Positions 24,630-32,990 of a stretch of DNA of 52,950 nucleotides are shown here, in pieces (the stretch's first letter is position 1; each line of letters opens with the position of its first letter). The stretch comes from Rhizocola hellebori (GTDB lineage Bacteria > Actinomycetota > Actinomycetes > Mycobacteriales > Micromonosporaceae). The notes beneath the pieces are model-generated. The model was not told the origin of the DNA. It made no database searches and worked only from the letters and a program-made list of their open reading frames with translations. The DNA lies in assembly GCF_016862955.1 (NCBI RefSeq), contig NZ_BONY01000064.1:1-52950 (forward strand), read 5' to 3'. A program made the translations under genes and the position numbers.

Positions 24630-27600
24630 ATGGATCGACGAACGCGCGCGGTACTTGCCGCTGTTGCCGTCACCGTGCTGGTCACTGGCGCCGCCGGGGT
24701 CGCCCCGGTGCGCATCGGCGTGGGGCAAACCCTTGCGGCGCTTGAACAACAAGTATTGGCAGGACTATCAGCCGACGACTGGCGAAGCAGTTTGAGTTCC
24801 TTGCTAGCCCGGGCGGCCACCTTGCGGCCGGAGTTGTCGTTAAGGGGTTCCGTCCGCGGCACCGTGCTGGCAGGCACCGTTTACGTGCCGGCCAATCTGT
24901 CCCTCGATGGCCAGACAACGATTGTGGCGCAACGCATTGTGCTCTCATCGCCGACCTTGCGGGTCACCGGCTCGCACCCGTTGCGGCTCTACCCGGCCAA
25001 CGGCTTGTCGGTGGCCGGGCGAGCGGCTGGCATGGTGATCACCATTGACCGCTCCGGCATCGTTGGCGGCGCGGGTACCCGGGAAAGCCTGGCGGTCGTG
25101 ACGCCGCCCGACCGTACCGGCGCTACCGGCAGCACGGGTGCGACGGGGGCCTCCGGCGCGAGTGGCAGCGTGGGCAGTTCGGGCATGTCGGGTCACGATG
25201 CCAGGTTCATTGAGGCGGAGCAGCCTTGGTGTGATCCGGCCACCAGCGGCGAATCGGGCCTTAGCGGGGGCAGTGGGGCCAACGGCCGCGACGGCAGCCC
25301 GGGTGGCGACGGGGGCGACGGCGGCGACATTGTCTTCGACGTCCCGGACGGTTCCACCGACACCTATCGGCTGATCTCCAACGGTGGCCGGGGTGGCGAC
25401 GGCGGCGACGGTGGCCCTGGCGGCAACGGGGGTGACGGCGGGACAGGCGGTGAAGGCGGCGATGGCGGCGACTTCTACTACTACACCTACGCCTGTGCGG
25501 CGGGCGGGCGCGGTGGCAACGGGGGCAACGGCGGCTCCGCCGGGCATGGTGGCCACGGTGCGACCGGCGGGTTCGGCGGTGAGGGCGGCGAGATCGCCGT
25601 CACCTACCCGCCGGGTTACGACCCGGCGAACATCGAAATCTCGATCAGTGGAGGCCATGGCGGTCTTGGCGGAGCCGGTGGTGGCGGGGGCACGGCCGGC
25701 CATGGCGGTATCGGCGGCCGCGGCGGTATTTCCTATGACGTGATCCCAGCCTTCGATGGTGTCAACGGCCTGGATGGCTCCGACGGCATCGCCGGGGTGA
25801 CCGCCGGTGCCGGAGGCGACGGGGAAGACGGCGCGTTCGAGGTAACGCAGCGGCTCCCCAACAACGACATCTGCGCGGGCATGCAATCGCAGCGGGAGGA
25901 CTACACCCAGCTGCGGCAGTTTTACCACGGCCTGCTGGCCACCGATCCGTTCCCGGCCGAGGAGCCACCCGAGTCGGCGCTGCCCGCGTGCCCGCAACCG
26001 CCACCTCGTCCGGCGCGAATCCAGGGCGCCCGCGACGTCGCCTTCGGCGACTCGTACATCTCTGGGGAAGGCGCACCGCAGTTCAACACCGACCCGCTCA
26101 TCTCACCGACCGCCGCCACGAACCTTAACTGCCATGTGGCCACGACCAGCTGGGTGGCGCTGGCTCACCCGCCGAACCAGACCATCGCAGGCGGTCAGGC
26201 CCCGTTCCAGAACTGGGCGTGTAGCGGGGCGAACATCGCCGGCACCAACGGGCAGATCACCCGCGCGATTGCGCAAGCCAAGATGAACGGCGGCGCAGCC
26301 GTGGGTCTGGGCGTCAACACCGCGGCCGTGCAGGTCTCGGTGGGCGGCAACAATGTCACGCACGTGCGGGGAAACGAGACCCTGACCGGCTTGGGTCAGA
26401 TCGCCACGTGCGCGGTCACCTATGGGCTGACGCACTCCAAGACGGGGCCGGCCAGTAACTGCCTGCCCACCGACGTGGAATTGGCCAACCAGGCCGACGG
26501 CCTGATCGGGCAGCTGGCAAACCTGTACGCGACGGTCGCCGCCGCCGCGCCCAACGCCATCATCGAGGTGGCGGGTTATCCGCAGATCTTCTCCGATACC
26601 CAGTCGTGTTCCACCAGTCTGGTCCGCGTCGACGAGCTGCAGGCCAACACCGTCCTGCGCCGCATCGACGTCATCTTGCGCCGCGCGGTCGAGCAGGCGC
26701 AGGACAGCGACGCCCGCATCAAGATCCGTTACTTGGCGTTCGACACCGCGCTGGCCCGGCACACAGCGTGCCCGACCGGAAACGAGAACACGCACGGCGT
26801 CAACGTGCCCAACAACGACGAGTGCGGTTGCAACACGATGGGCTATCTGCACCCCAACCGGGCCGGCCATCGCGCCTTGCTGGCCGCCTACATCCGGCTG
26901 GGCGGCAAGCGTTTCCCCGCAAGCACCTCGTCGATCCCCACGCCGGGCAACGGTACGCTGATCGCCGACGCGTCCAGCGGCTCGGTGTTCGTGGCAGCCG
27001 GCGGCGCACTGTTCCCCTTCACAAATCCAGCCGACATCATCGCCGCCGGATACCCCTACCAACCCGGTGTCACCGCCCAACAGCTAAACCCCGACCAGAT
27101 AGCCGCCATCGCGGGACCGCCGGTCGACCAGACCGTGCTCAGAGATGCCGGAACCGGCACGCACTATGTCATCGGCTGCGGATATAAGACGCCGACCACG
27201 GTGACGACAGGCGCGGTGAAGTTGCCCAGTCATGCCATCGACGGCATTCCCAACGGGACCTGCCCGCCGCCCGCGCCGCCAGTGTGTGGCGAGGTATGGA
27301 GGGCGCCGACCGTCATCGCGAACGGATACGCCTGCACGATGCCCAAGGGCAAACTCATCATGCAAAGCGACGGAAACCTGGTTATCTACAGCGAGTCCAT
27401 GCGTGTTCTCTGGACTACGGGTACGGCGGGCAACCCCGGCGCGCACGCCGAATTCCGCAGCTCCGGCGAACTGGTCGTCGTTGCCACCTCGGGTGTCGTG
27501 CTGTGGTCAACCGCAACCGCGGGCTTGGCTGTCAACGGCTCGTTGGCTTTCCAGGGTGACGGCAACCTTGTCATCTACAACTCCGCCGGCAGCGCCGTAT

Positions 27601-28502
27601 GGAACACCGGCACGTTTGGTGATCCGCCACCGCCGCCTCCTCCTGGACCTGCGTTCAGCTTGGTGGCGCTGCACTCCGGCAAGTGCCTTGACGTGGCGGG
27701 TGGAAGCCCAGCGATCGGCACAACGGTCCAACAATGGGCCTGCCATGCGGGTGCGAACCAGCAGTTCCGGTTCGAGGCGACCGGAACCGGAACTTTCCTC
27801 CTCAAGGCCGTCCACTCCGGACGATGCGTCGATGTGGAGGGCGCGTGGTTCGACAATGGCGGCCGGGTCCAGCAATGGGACTGCCACGGCGCCAACAACC
27901 AGCAATGGGTACTCAACACAGCACCGCAGCCGGGCCAGACGCTGACCCTGGCAAACGTGCATTCGGGACGCTGCCTGAGCATCGCCGGGGCGTCGCGGGC
28001 CGACGGTGGCCGGGCCTACCAATGGGACTGCCACGGCGGGACCAACCAGAAGTTCCTGGTGATTACGCCGGGCACATCCCCGCCACCACCACCGCAGCCG
28101 CAGTGCGGCTACACCTGGTTCGCCACCGAGATTTTCGAACCCGATGAGTCCTACCAGGGTTGCACCGGCACGCTGTACATGCAGGCCGACGGGAACCTCG
28201 TCATCTACTCGCCTTCTGGGCAGGCCCTGTGGGCAAGCGGCACCTACTCGCCCGGCGCGTACGCGGCGTTCCAAACAGATGGCAATCTCGTCGTCTACTC
28301 GCTGACCGGGCAACCATTATGGGCCTCCAACACCTGGGCACCAGGCGGGCGACTGGTCTTCGGCAACGACGGCAACTTCGTGATACACAACGCCGCCGGC
28401 AGCATCGTTTGGGCGACGTGGACCTTCGGTGACCCGCCGCCTCCTCCTCCTCCTCCGCCCCCACCGCCGCCGTGCCAGGCACCGTTCGAATGTGAAATCT
28501 AA
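24630..28502 (+). CDS. Secreted multidomain SGNH hydrolase with lectin domains
   Basis: 1290 aa; ATG 24630 with TGGAGG 6 nt upstream. Signal peptide RAVLAAVAVTVLVTGAAG. Residues about 150-410 are Gly-rich with collagen-like and GGDGG repeats. An SGNH/GDSL domain follows: block I VAFGDSYISGEGA (about 470), block III VSVGGNNVTH (about 570), block V YLHPNRAGH (about 740). Next a short VFVAAGGALFPF / TVLRDAGTGTHYVIG repeat unit, a bulb-lectin domain (IMQSDGNLVIYSESMRVLWT), a ricin-type trefoil with three QxW blocks (QQWACHAGANQQFRF, QQWDCHGANNQQWVL, YQWDCHGGTNQKFLV), a second bulb-lectin domain, and a Pro-rich tail ending CQAPFECEI. It is probably a secreted or wall-bound esterase that binds sugars; substrate unknown. 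Confidence 0.85.
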   Translation: MDRRTRAVLAAVAVTVLVTGAAGVAPVRIGVGQTLAALEQQVLAGLSADDWRSSLSSLLARAATLRPELSLRGSVRGTVLAGTVYVPANLSLDGQTTIVAQRIVLSSPTLRVTGSHPLRLYPANGLSVAGRAAGMVITIDRSGIVGGAGTRESLAVVTPPDRTGATGSTGATGASGASGSVGSSGMSGHDARFIEAEQPWCDPATSGESGLSGGSGANGRDGSPGGDGGDGGDIVFDVPDGSTDTYRLISNGGRGGDGGDGGPGGNGGDGGTGGEGGDGGDFYYYTYACAAGGRGGNGGNGGSAGHGGHGATGGFGGEGGEIAVTYPPGYDPANIEISISGGHGGLGGAGGGGGTAGHGGIGGRGGISYDVIPAFDGVNGLDGSDGIAGVTAGAGGDGEDGAFEVTQRLPNNDICAGMQSQREDYTQLRQFYHGLLATDPFPAEEPPESALPACPQPPPRPARIQGARDVAFGDSYISGEGAPQFNTDPLISPTAATNLNCHVATTSWVALAHPPNQTIAGGQAPFQNWACSGANIAGTNGQITRAIAQAKMNGGAAVGLGVNTAAVQVSVGGNNVTHVRGNETLTGLGQIATCAVTYGLTHSKTGPASNCLPTDVELANQADGLIGQLANLYATVAAAAPNAIIEVAGYPQIFSDTQSCSTSLVRVDELQANTVLRRIDVILRRAVEQAQDSDARIKIRYLAFDTALARHTACPTGNENTHGVNVPNNDECGCNTMGYLHPNRAGHRALLAAYIRLGGKRFPASTSSIPTPGNGTLIADASSGSVFVAAGGALFPFTNPADIIAAGYPYQPGVTAQQLNPDQIAAIAGPPVDQTVLRDAGTGTHYVIGCGYKTPTTVTTGAVKLPSHAIDGIPNGTCPPPAPPVCGEVWRAPTVIANGYACTMPKGKLIMQSDGNLVIYSESMRVLWTTGTAGNPGAHAEFRSSGELVVVATSGVVLWSTATAGLAVNGSLAFQGDGNLVIYNSAGSAVWNTGTFGDPPPPPPPGPAFSLVALHSGKCLDVAGGSPAIGTTVQQWACHAGANQQFRFEATGTGTFLLKAVHSGRCVDVEGAWFDNGGRVQQWDCHGANNQQWVLNTAPQPGQTLTLANVHSGRCLSIAGASRADGGRAYQWDCHGGTNQKFLVITPGTSPPPPPQPQCGYTWFATEIFEPDESYQGCTGTLYMQADGNLVIYSPSGQALWASGTYSPGAYAAFQTDGNLVVYSLTGQPLWASNTWAPGGRLVFGNDGNFVIHNAAGSIVWATWTFGDPPPPPPPPPPPPPCQAPFECEI
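25087..25830 (+). repeat. Gly-rich low-complexity coding repeats
   Basis: Two blocks of GGC/GGN-rich sequence inside the SGNH hydrolase gene. The first encodes Gly-X-X units (GATGSTGATGASGASGSVG). The second encodes GGDGGDGGPGGNGGDGG and similar arrays, interrupted by a Tyr/Cys insert (FYYYTYACAAGG). Such DNA is prone to slippage, and antisense frames across it stay open only because of composition. Confidence 0.85.
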
Positions 28503-28520
28503 ATAGCGCTCCGGCCTAGC

Positions 28521-28557
28521 CGGGCGGGGATGCCACGAACCGCGGCGTCCCCGCCCG
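28521..28557. terminator. GC-rich hairpin between convergent genes
   Basis: CGGGCGGGGATGCC (28521-28534) pairs with GGCGTCCCCGCCCG (28544-28557), 14 bp with one G-T pair and a 9-nt loop. It lies between the stops of the hydrolase gene (28502) and the sigma-factor gene (28584) and can serve both strands. Confidence 0.75.
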
Positions 28558-28583
28558 AGGCGCGCGACATGCTTACTGAAGGG

Positions 28584-30398
28584 CTAGTCCACGTACCGCC
28601 AGACCGTCACCCCAGTATCGGTTGGACAGACAACGGTGGTGGTGTTGGGACTGCACCCGCGGGCGAAAGCCACCAGCTGCCCGATCGGAACGGTGCTCGT
28701 CGCACTGATGTTGCCGACCGTGAACAGCACCCCCACGGGTCCGGCCGACACGAGGTCGCCGTGGACGCGCAGCACCCGATCGGGGCCGATGACGGTCGGG
28801 ATCTCGGTGTCGCTGCTGAAGGATTTCACCGGTGCCCCCGCGCTGTCGAACACCTGGACCTGGCTGCCGGCGGTGACGAAGTAGAAACCGGAGATCGCAT
28901 TGGCGAACGGAACCGCGGTGGTGTTGACCCGCCAAAGCGGCTGCTTCTTGGCGACGTCGACGATCACCAGATCGTACCTTTGCGCGCCCTGCTCGGCGAC
29001 GCACAGATGTCCAGCGCCACAAGGGGTTACACGGATCAGCCTGCGGCCGGCCGGCACGGTGTGCACGACGGTCTCGCCGCTTGCCGAGACCGAACGCAGC
29101 TGGGTGCCGTCGCCGGCATAGGCCGTGCCGTCAACGGCCGCAAGCGAATCGAGCCTGCCCGCGGTGGCGACGGTGCTCTCGAAGGTCACCGCGCCGGAGT
29201 CGGTGTTCACAAAACGCAGCCTGCCGTTCAAGTTCATGATCGCCAGACGGTGGTCCTCCCAGCCTTCGACTGGCTCGGTGGCCCAGCCGGTGCTGCTCGA
29301 CATCATGGGCGCAATCTGCGTGTCCTCGACCGGGCCGGCGGCCACGGTCCAGATTTTTTCGCCGGTACGGAGGTTGAGCCCGACCAGATCCTGACCGCCA
29401 TCGACCACGACGATGTCGCCGAACCGCATCAGGTTGCGGGAAAGCGGGAAGCGCCACAGCACGTGGCCGTCGGCCGAGTCCAAAGCGATCACCTGTTGGA
29501 CGGTGGAGCCGGTCTTCTGGTACCGGCAAAGGAGCACCTCGTCAGAACCGCTCAGAGTGCCGCAGGCGCCCACCTGTTCCTCGTCGTGGCGCCATACCTG
29601 CTCACCGGATTGCATGTCGATCGCCACCATCACGGAGGTCAAGTCGCTTTGTTGCCAGGTCGCGAACGCCCGCCCCTGGCGGATCACGGTTTGTGGCCGC
29701 CCAGCCAGCCCACCCGGGCCGTAGGCAACCCCCGGACCGACCTGGTGAAGCGGAACCACCGCACCGCCGTGTGTGGTTGGCAGCGAGGTCGTCGGCGCAG
29801 TCCGGTTGACCAGGAAGGCGACACCGCCGCTGATCGCGATCACGGCCAGCACGAGCAGCCACGCCAGGCCACTACGCCGACGGCGCAGCCGCTTGACAGC
29901 AGCTTCGCGGACGAGGGCGGGTGGCAAACGATCGACTTGATCGGCTTGAGAACCCATGGCCGCCAACAGCTCCGCGATGCCGGCCTCCTGGCCGCGGGTA
30001 AGCCAGGACTCGACGGCGCTCAGATCGGTACCCGTCTCCTTGGAGATCTGTTCGGGCGAACGGTCCAGCAGGAAACGCAGCACCAGGACACGACGCTGAT
30101 CGCGCGGAAACGCCCGAAGCGCCTCGGCGCCGGGCACGCGCATACCATCGGCGCCGAAGGCGGACGAAGTCATGTTCCTGCGCCGTCGGTCCATGGCGAG
30201 CCGAGTCACCAAAGCGCGTAACCACGCCTCGGGCTCCTCGTGATCCCTCAGCGATCGCCAGCGCAGCCACGCCCGCGCATACGCCTTCCCAACCAGATCT
30301 TCAGCATCGTTTAGGTCGAAGGCAATGCCGCTGGCGTAGCGCAGCAGCCTTCGGAAGCTTCCGTGGTAAAACGCATCAAAGTCGTCGGTTTCGTTCAT
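28584..30398 (-). CDS. ECF sigma factor fused to membrane segment and beta-propeller
   Basis: 604 aa from ATG 30398 (GGTGGAG upstream). Residues 5-75 are sigma-70 region 2 (FDAFYHGSFRRLLRYASGIA, DAEDLVGKAYARAWLRWRSL, RALVTRLAMDRRRRN) and 95-145 region 4 (LRAFPRDQRRVLVLRFLLDR, SPEQISKETGTDLSAVESWL). A single hydrophobic helix GLAWLLVLAVIAISGGVAFLV (about 178-198) follows a basic cluster KRLRRRRS. The remaining 400 residues are PQQ/WD-like propeller blades (VMVAIDMQSGEQVWRHDEEQ, QVIALDSADGHVLWRFPLS, LVGLNLRTGEKIWTVAAGP). The layout predicts a cytoplasmic sigma part tethered to an external sensor, an unusual one-piece alternative to sigma/anti-sigma pairs. No separate anti-sigma gene is adjacent. 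Confidence 0.85.
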   Translation of the reverse strand: MNETDDFDAFYHGSFRRLLRYASGIAFDLNDAEDLVGKAYARAWLRWRSLRDHEEPEAWLRALVTRLAMDRRRRNMTSSAFGADGMRVPGAEALRAFPRDQRRVLVLRFLLDRSPEQISKETGTDLSAVESWLTRGQEAGIAELLAAMGSQADQVDRLPPALVREAAVKRLRRRRSGLAWLLVLAVIAISGGVAFLVNRTAPTTSLPTTHGGAVVPLHQVGPGVAYGPGGLAGRPQTVIRQGRAFATWQQSDLTSVMVAIDMQSGEQVWRHDEEQVGACGTLSGSDEVLLCRYQKTGSTVQQVIALDSADGHVLWRFPLSRNLMRFGDIVVVDGGQDLVGLNLRTGEKIWTVAAGPVEDTQIAPMMSSSTGWATEPVEGWEDHRLAIMNLNGRLRFVNTDSGAVTFESTVATAGRLDSLAAVDGTAYAGDGTQLRSVSASGETVVHTVPAGRRLIRVTPCGAGHLCVAEQGAQRYDLVIVDVAKKQPLWRVNTTAVPFANAISGFYFVTAGSQVQVFDSAGAPVKSFSSDTEIPTVIGPDRVLRVHGDLVSAGPVGVLFTVGNISATSTVPIGQLVAFARGCSPNTTTVVCPTDTGVTVWRYVD

Positions 30399-30555
30399 CC
30401 GCTCCACCGAATCAGTATGGGGACCAGATGAGAAACGGCCAGCCTCCCGGAAAGGGTTGCCACAATCATGATCGACCGGATAGGACGCGTCTGGGGGGAC
30501 TGCTCCCAACCGCCAGACGACTTTCTGGCGATTGGGTTGGCTAGCATGTCGGGCT

Positions 30556-31020
30556 ATGACTCAAGAACGCCAGGTGTTCATCTACCGATTTGACACCGGG
30601 CAGGGCGAGCGCGACGTCGTATCGATCCTCGAACCAGACTGGGCATTCGAACACGGCCAGCATCCTGAGGCGATCATGGGCGTGGTGGGTGAAGGCGCCG
30701 ACCTGGACCACCTCGGCCCAGACGATGTCCAGGAGAATCCCACCTTTCTGCGGCTGCTGTCGCGGGTGCTCTACGAGCATCTCGACCAGGACGAACAACT
30801 GCGACGGGAAGCCGAGATCCAAGCCAATGACCTGTACCGCATCGATCTAGTCACAGTGCTGCCAGGTCGTGCCGTTCAAGCCTCCGCCAAGCGCCGGGTG
30901 TGGCGCGATCAGGTCATGCTCGTCAGGGGAGCCGCGCCGCGGACAGCCCTGGGTCCGTCACCGGTTCTTGGGCGGGGTATCCGCCGAGAGGGCCCGCATC
31001 GCCGTGTTGTCAGGATCTGA
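30556..31020 (+). CDS. Unknown protein
   Basis: 154 aa from ATG 30556 (MTQERQVFIYRFDTGQGERD). There is no Shine-Dalgarno sequence, but TAGCAT about 10 nt upstream could be a -10 box of a leaderless transcript. The N-terminal 125 residues look like a real alpha/beta protein (SILEPDWAFEHGQHPEAIMG, FLRLLSRVLYEHLDQDEQLR). The last 30 residues are Arg/Pro/Gly-rich and run 11 bp into the convergent Rieske gene, so the natural C-terminus may have been altered by a frameshift. Function unknown. Confidence 0.55.
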   Translation: MTQERQVFIYRFDTGQGERDVVSILEPDWAFEHGQHPEAIMGVVGEGADLDHLGPDDVQENPTFLRLLSRVLYEHLDQDEQLRREAEIQANDLYRIDLVTVLPGRAVQASAKRRVWRDQVMLVRGAAPRTALGPSPVLGRGIRREGPHRRVVRI

Positions 31021-31462
31021 CGACGTTCGAGCCCTGCACGGTGGCCCCGATCGCGGTCAGGCCGCGGGTAGCGGGGCCGCCAAGACGCGCTCCGTCGCCA
31101 ATGTCGAATGTGGACTGATGCAGCCGGCAGGTGGCGACCCCGTCGACCGGGGCGCTTACCTGCCCACCCTGATGAGGACAGGTGGCGCTGTAGGCCTTGA
31201 ACACGCCCGCAGTCGGCTGCACGACCAGCACACCGCTGACGACAACGCCACCACCAATCGGCACCTGGCCGACCGCGGCCAGCACGTCGCCGACCACACC
31301 TGAGCCGCCGGATTCGGTACCGGATCCGGTGCTCGACGTTGCCGCGCCACCACCACAGGCCGCCGTCAAACCGGTGAGCCCGACCGCGCCGCACAGCACG
31401 CCACCGCGCGCCAGCAGCGTGCGCCGGACCGTACCTCCGAAGGCCTCACCCTCATCGCTCAT
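31010..31462 (-). CDS. Rieske [2Fe-2S] lipoprotein, Tat-type signal
   Basis: 150 aa from ATG 31462. The N-terminus has a twin-arginine and lipobox signal: VRRTLLARGGVLCGAVGLTG then LTAAC, followed by a Gly/Ser-rich linker. The cluster-binding motifs are TCPHQGG (Cys-x-His) and TCRLHQSTFD (Cys-x-x-His), complete for a Rieske centre. It is a small membrane-anchored electron carrier facing outside, of the type found singly in actinomycetes. The partner enzyme is not in the window. Transcribed convergently with the gene at 30556, whose end it overlaps. Confidence 0.88.
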   Translation of the reverse strand: MSDEGEAFGGTVRRTLLARGGVLCGAVGLTGLTAACGGGAATSSTGSGTESGGSGVVGDVLAAVGQVPIGGGVVVSGVLVVQPTAGVFKAYSATCPHQGGQVSAPVDGVATCRLHQSTFDIGDGARLGGPATRGLTAIGATVQGSNVVRS

Positions 31463-31606
31463 CCGTCCAGCCTTGTTGGGCCGGCTGTGGAGCACCTGTC
31501 CCAAACCTGTGGGACAGGTGTGACCATCCGGATGCCCGCTCCGCGGCGAGAGCGGGTCACGGGTGGCCCGCGTACAGGGATATTCTTCAGGCGGGGTGTT
31601 TCGGAC

Positions 31607-32086
31607 CTAATGTTGGGCTGGGATCTGAGGCAGCGAGCCGGCTGACCAGGTCGAGGCGATCGAAAGCCCATACGCAGCAAGCAACTCCGCCTGGAGCGCA
31701 TCGTGTTGTCCGTTTACCACGACGAGCTGGGCGGCGCCGCGGGCGGCACCCCACCGGGCAGCCGCGTCGAGCAGCGCCTTGCCGTCGGTCAGCCAAAGCC
31801 GCGCCGATGTCACGGCGAAGTCGTCGACGAAACACGATGGCCCGCCGGGGTCGTACACGGGTGGGGCCGGGACGAGCCGCGCGAACACATAGCCCGTGAA
31901 CGGCTCAGAAACGAACGATCCCCACTGGTCATCGACGATCAGCGAGGCCAGGTGTGCATGATGAAGCTCCTTCGCCCGCGGCGCGACACGCCAGAATTGT
32001 GGTTGGTGTACCTCATATTCGGCCCTGCGTGCTGCCGCCAGCGACACGATCAATTCGAGATCGCCTGACCGCGCCATCCTGATCAT
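31607..32086 (-). CDS. GNAT-like N-acetyltransferase
   Basis: 159 aa from ATG 32086; ATG 32077 (AGG directly upstream) is also possible. The opening MIRMARSGDLELIVSLAAAR and RRAEYEVHQPQFWRVAP followed by HLASLIVDDQWGSFVSEPFT matches a GNAT subfamily common in actinobacteria. CFVDDFAVTSARLWLTDGKA is the beta4-alpha3 region, although the usual Q/RxxGxG/A pyrophosphate loop is poorly conserved here. It would use acetyl-CoA; substrate unknown. Confidence 0.65.
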   Translation of the reverse strand: MIRMARSGDLELIVSLAAARRAEYEVHQPQFWRVAPRAKELHHAHLASLIVDDQWGSFVSEPFTGYVFARLVPAPPVYDPGGPSCFVDDFAVTSARLWLTDGKALLDAAARWGAARGAAQLVVVNGQHDALQAELLAAYGLSIASTWSAGSLPQIPAQH

Positions 32087-32297
32087 CGGCCGATGGTAGC
32101 GTCTCGGCGAGCTGGCGCAACGCCATTCGTGACGTCGGCACAGGAACCTGATCGTCGTTGGTTGGCCCATGGGAATGTTGGCTGGCACGGGCCAATGAAT
32201 CAAACCAGTCATAGTGGCCGTTGTGCGTACTATTTCACATAACTCCCCGCCTCTGACATCTATGGTTGTCGTTGGATTGAATGTGGGGAGGATGGCG

Positions 32298-32642
32298 ATG
32301 ACTGGACCGGAGCGCGCCGATACCAAGCAAATGCAGGCCACGTCCGACGCAATCGAGGTGGCGTGCCAGAGCCTTCAAGAAAACACCGGGCAGATCGTGG
32401 AGTTGCTTGGCCGGCTGGCCGGCACGCTCAACGAGGCCGGTACGAGCCAGGCGCTGCGGCGTCTGGGCGAGCAGCTGCAGGAGTCGGACACGGTGATCCA
32501 TCAGCGCATGCTCGACGTCGGCCGGTATCTAGGAGAGTCGGCGAGCGTGATCGAGGCGGTTCTTAGCGAGAGCCAGGCGGATCGAGACGAGACGACCCGG
32601 AAGATCTCCGGCGGTAAGTACGGTTCCGCGCTCAACGGCTGA
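32298..32642 (+). CDS. Small helical protein, possibly WXG100/ESX-like
   Basis: 114 aa from ATG 32298 with GGGGAGG 6 nt upstream. Entirely helical with heptad hydrophobics: TSDAIEVACQSLQENTGQIV, RLGEQLQESDTVIHQRMLDV, ASVIEAVLSESQADRDETTR. Size and helix content recall ESX-type small secreted proteins, but the WxG turn is missing. It lies 15 bp before a second coiled-coil gene, so the two likely pair. Function unknown. Confidence 0.65.
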   Translation: MTGPERADTKQMQATSDAIEVACQSLQENTGQIVELLGRLAGTLNEAGTSQALRRLGEQLQESDTVIHQRMLDVGRYLGESASVIEAVLSESQADRDETTRKISGGKYGSALNG

Positions 32643-32657
32643 ACGGGAGGTAGGGAC

Positions 32658-32954
32658 ATGGCGCAGCTTGACTTGGACATCGAAGCCTCGCGGGGGATCA
32701 TCGCCGATCTGCGGCAGCAGCTGGCGCAGCACAAGCAGCGGCTGCGGGCACTGGAGTCGTCTGTGGACAATCCGGGGCTGGACGGCGAGGGAGGCAGGGC
32801 GGTCCGGCGGGCGTTCGAAGAGGAGATTGCCCGCAAACGCGAGCTCCTGCGCAGCTTGGAGCAGCTGCTCGAACAGGAAATACAGCGGCTGCGACGGCTC
32901 GAGGAGCAGTTGCAAAGGATACGGCCAAGACCGCCGCAGATCAGGCAGGGTTGA
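32658..32954 (+). CDS. Small coiled-coil protein
   Basis: 98 aa from ATG 32658 with GGGAGG 6-9 nt upstream. Two long helices (LDLDIEASRGIIADLRQQLA and RAFEEEIARKRELLRSLEQL, then LEQEIQRLRRLEEQLQRIR) make a strong antiparallel coiled-coil prediction. No signal peptide. Co-transcribed with the preceding helical protein and probably binds it; no known function. Confidence 0.65.
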   Translation: MAQLDLDIEASRGIIADLRQQLAQHKQRLRALESSVDNPGLDGEGGRAVRRAFEEEIARKRELLRSLEQLLEQEIQRLRRLEEQLQRIRPRPPQIRQG

Positions 32955-32990
32955 ATTACAGGCGTTGGTCCGGAAGGTGATGGACATGAC

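Noticed and set aside
24945-27080. Long minus-strand frames opposite the SGNH hydrolase
   Set aside because: They are composition-driven shadows of Gly-rich coding sequence, full of Ala/Val/Thr/Arg and without RBS.
28530-30221. 563-aa plus frame opposite the sigma-propeller gene
   Set aside because: His/Arg/Gly-rich antisense text; the minus strand has clear sigma and propeller motifs.
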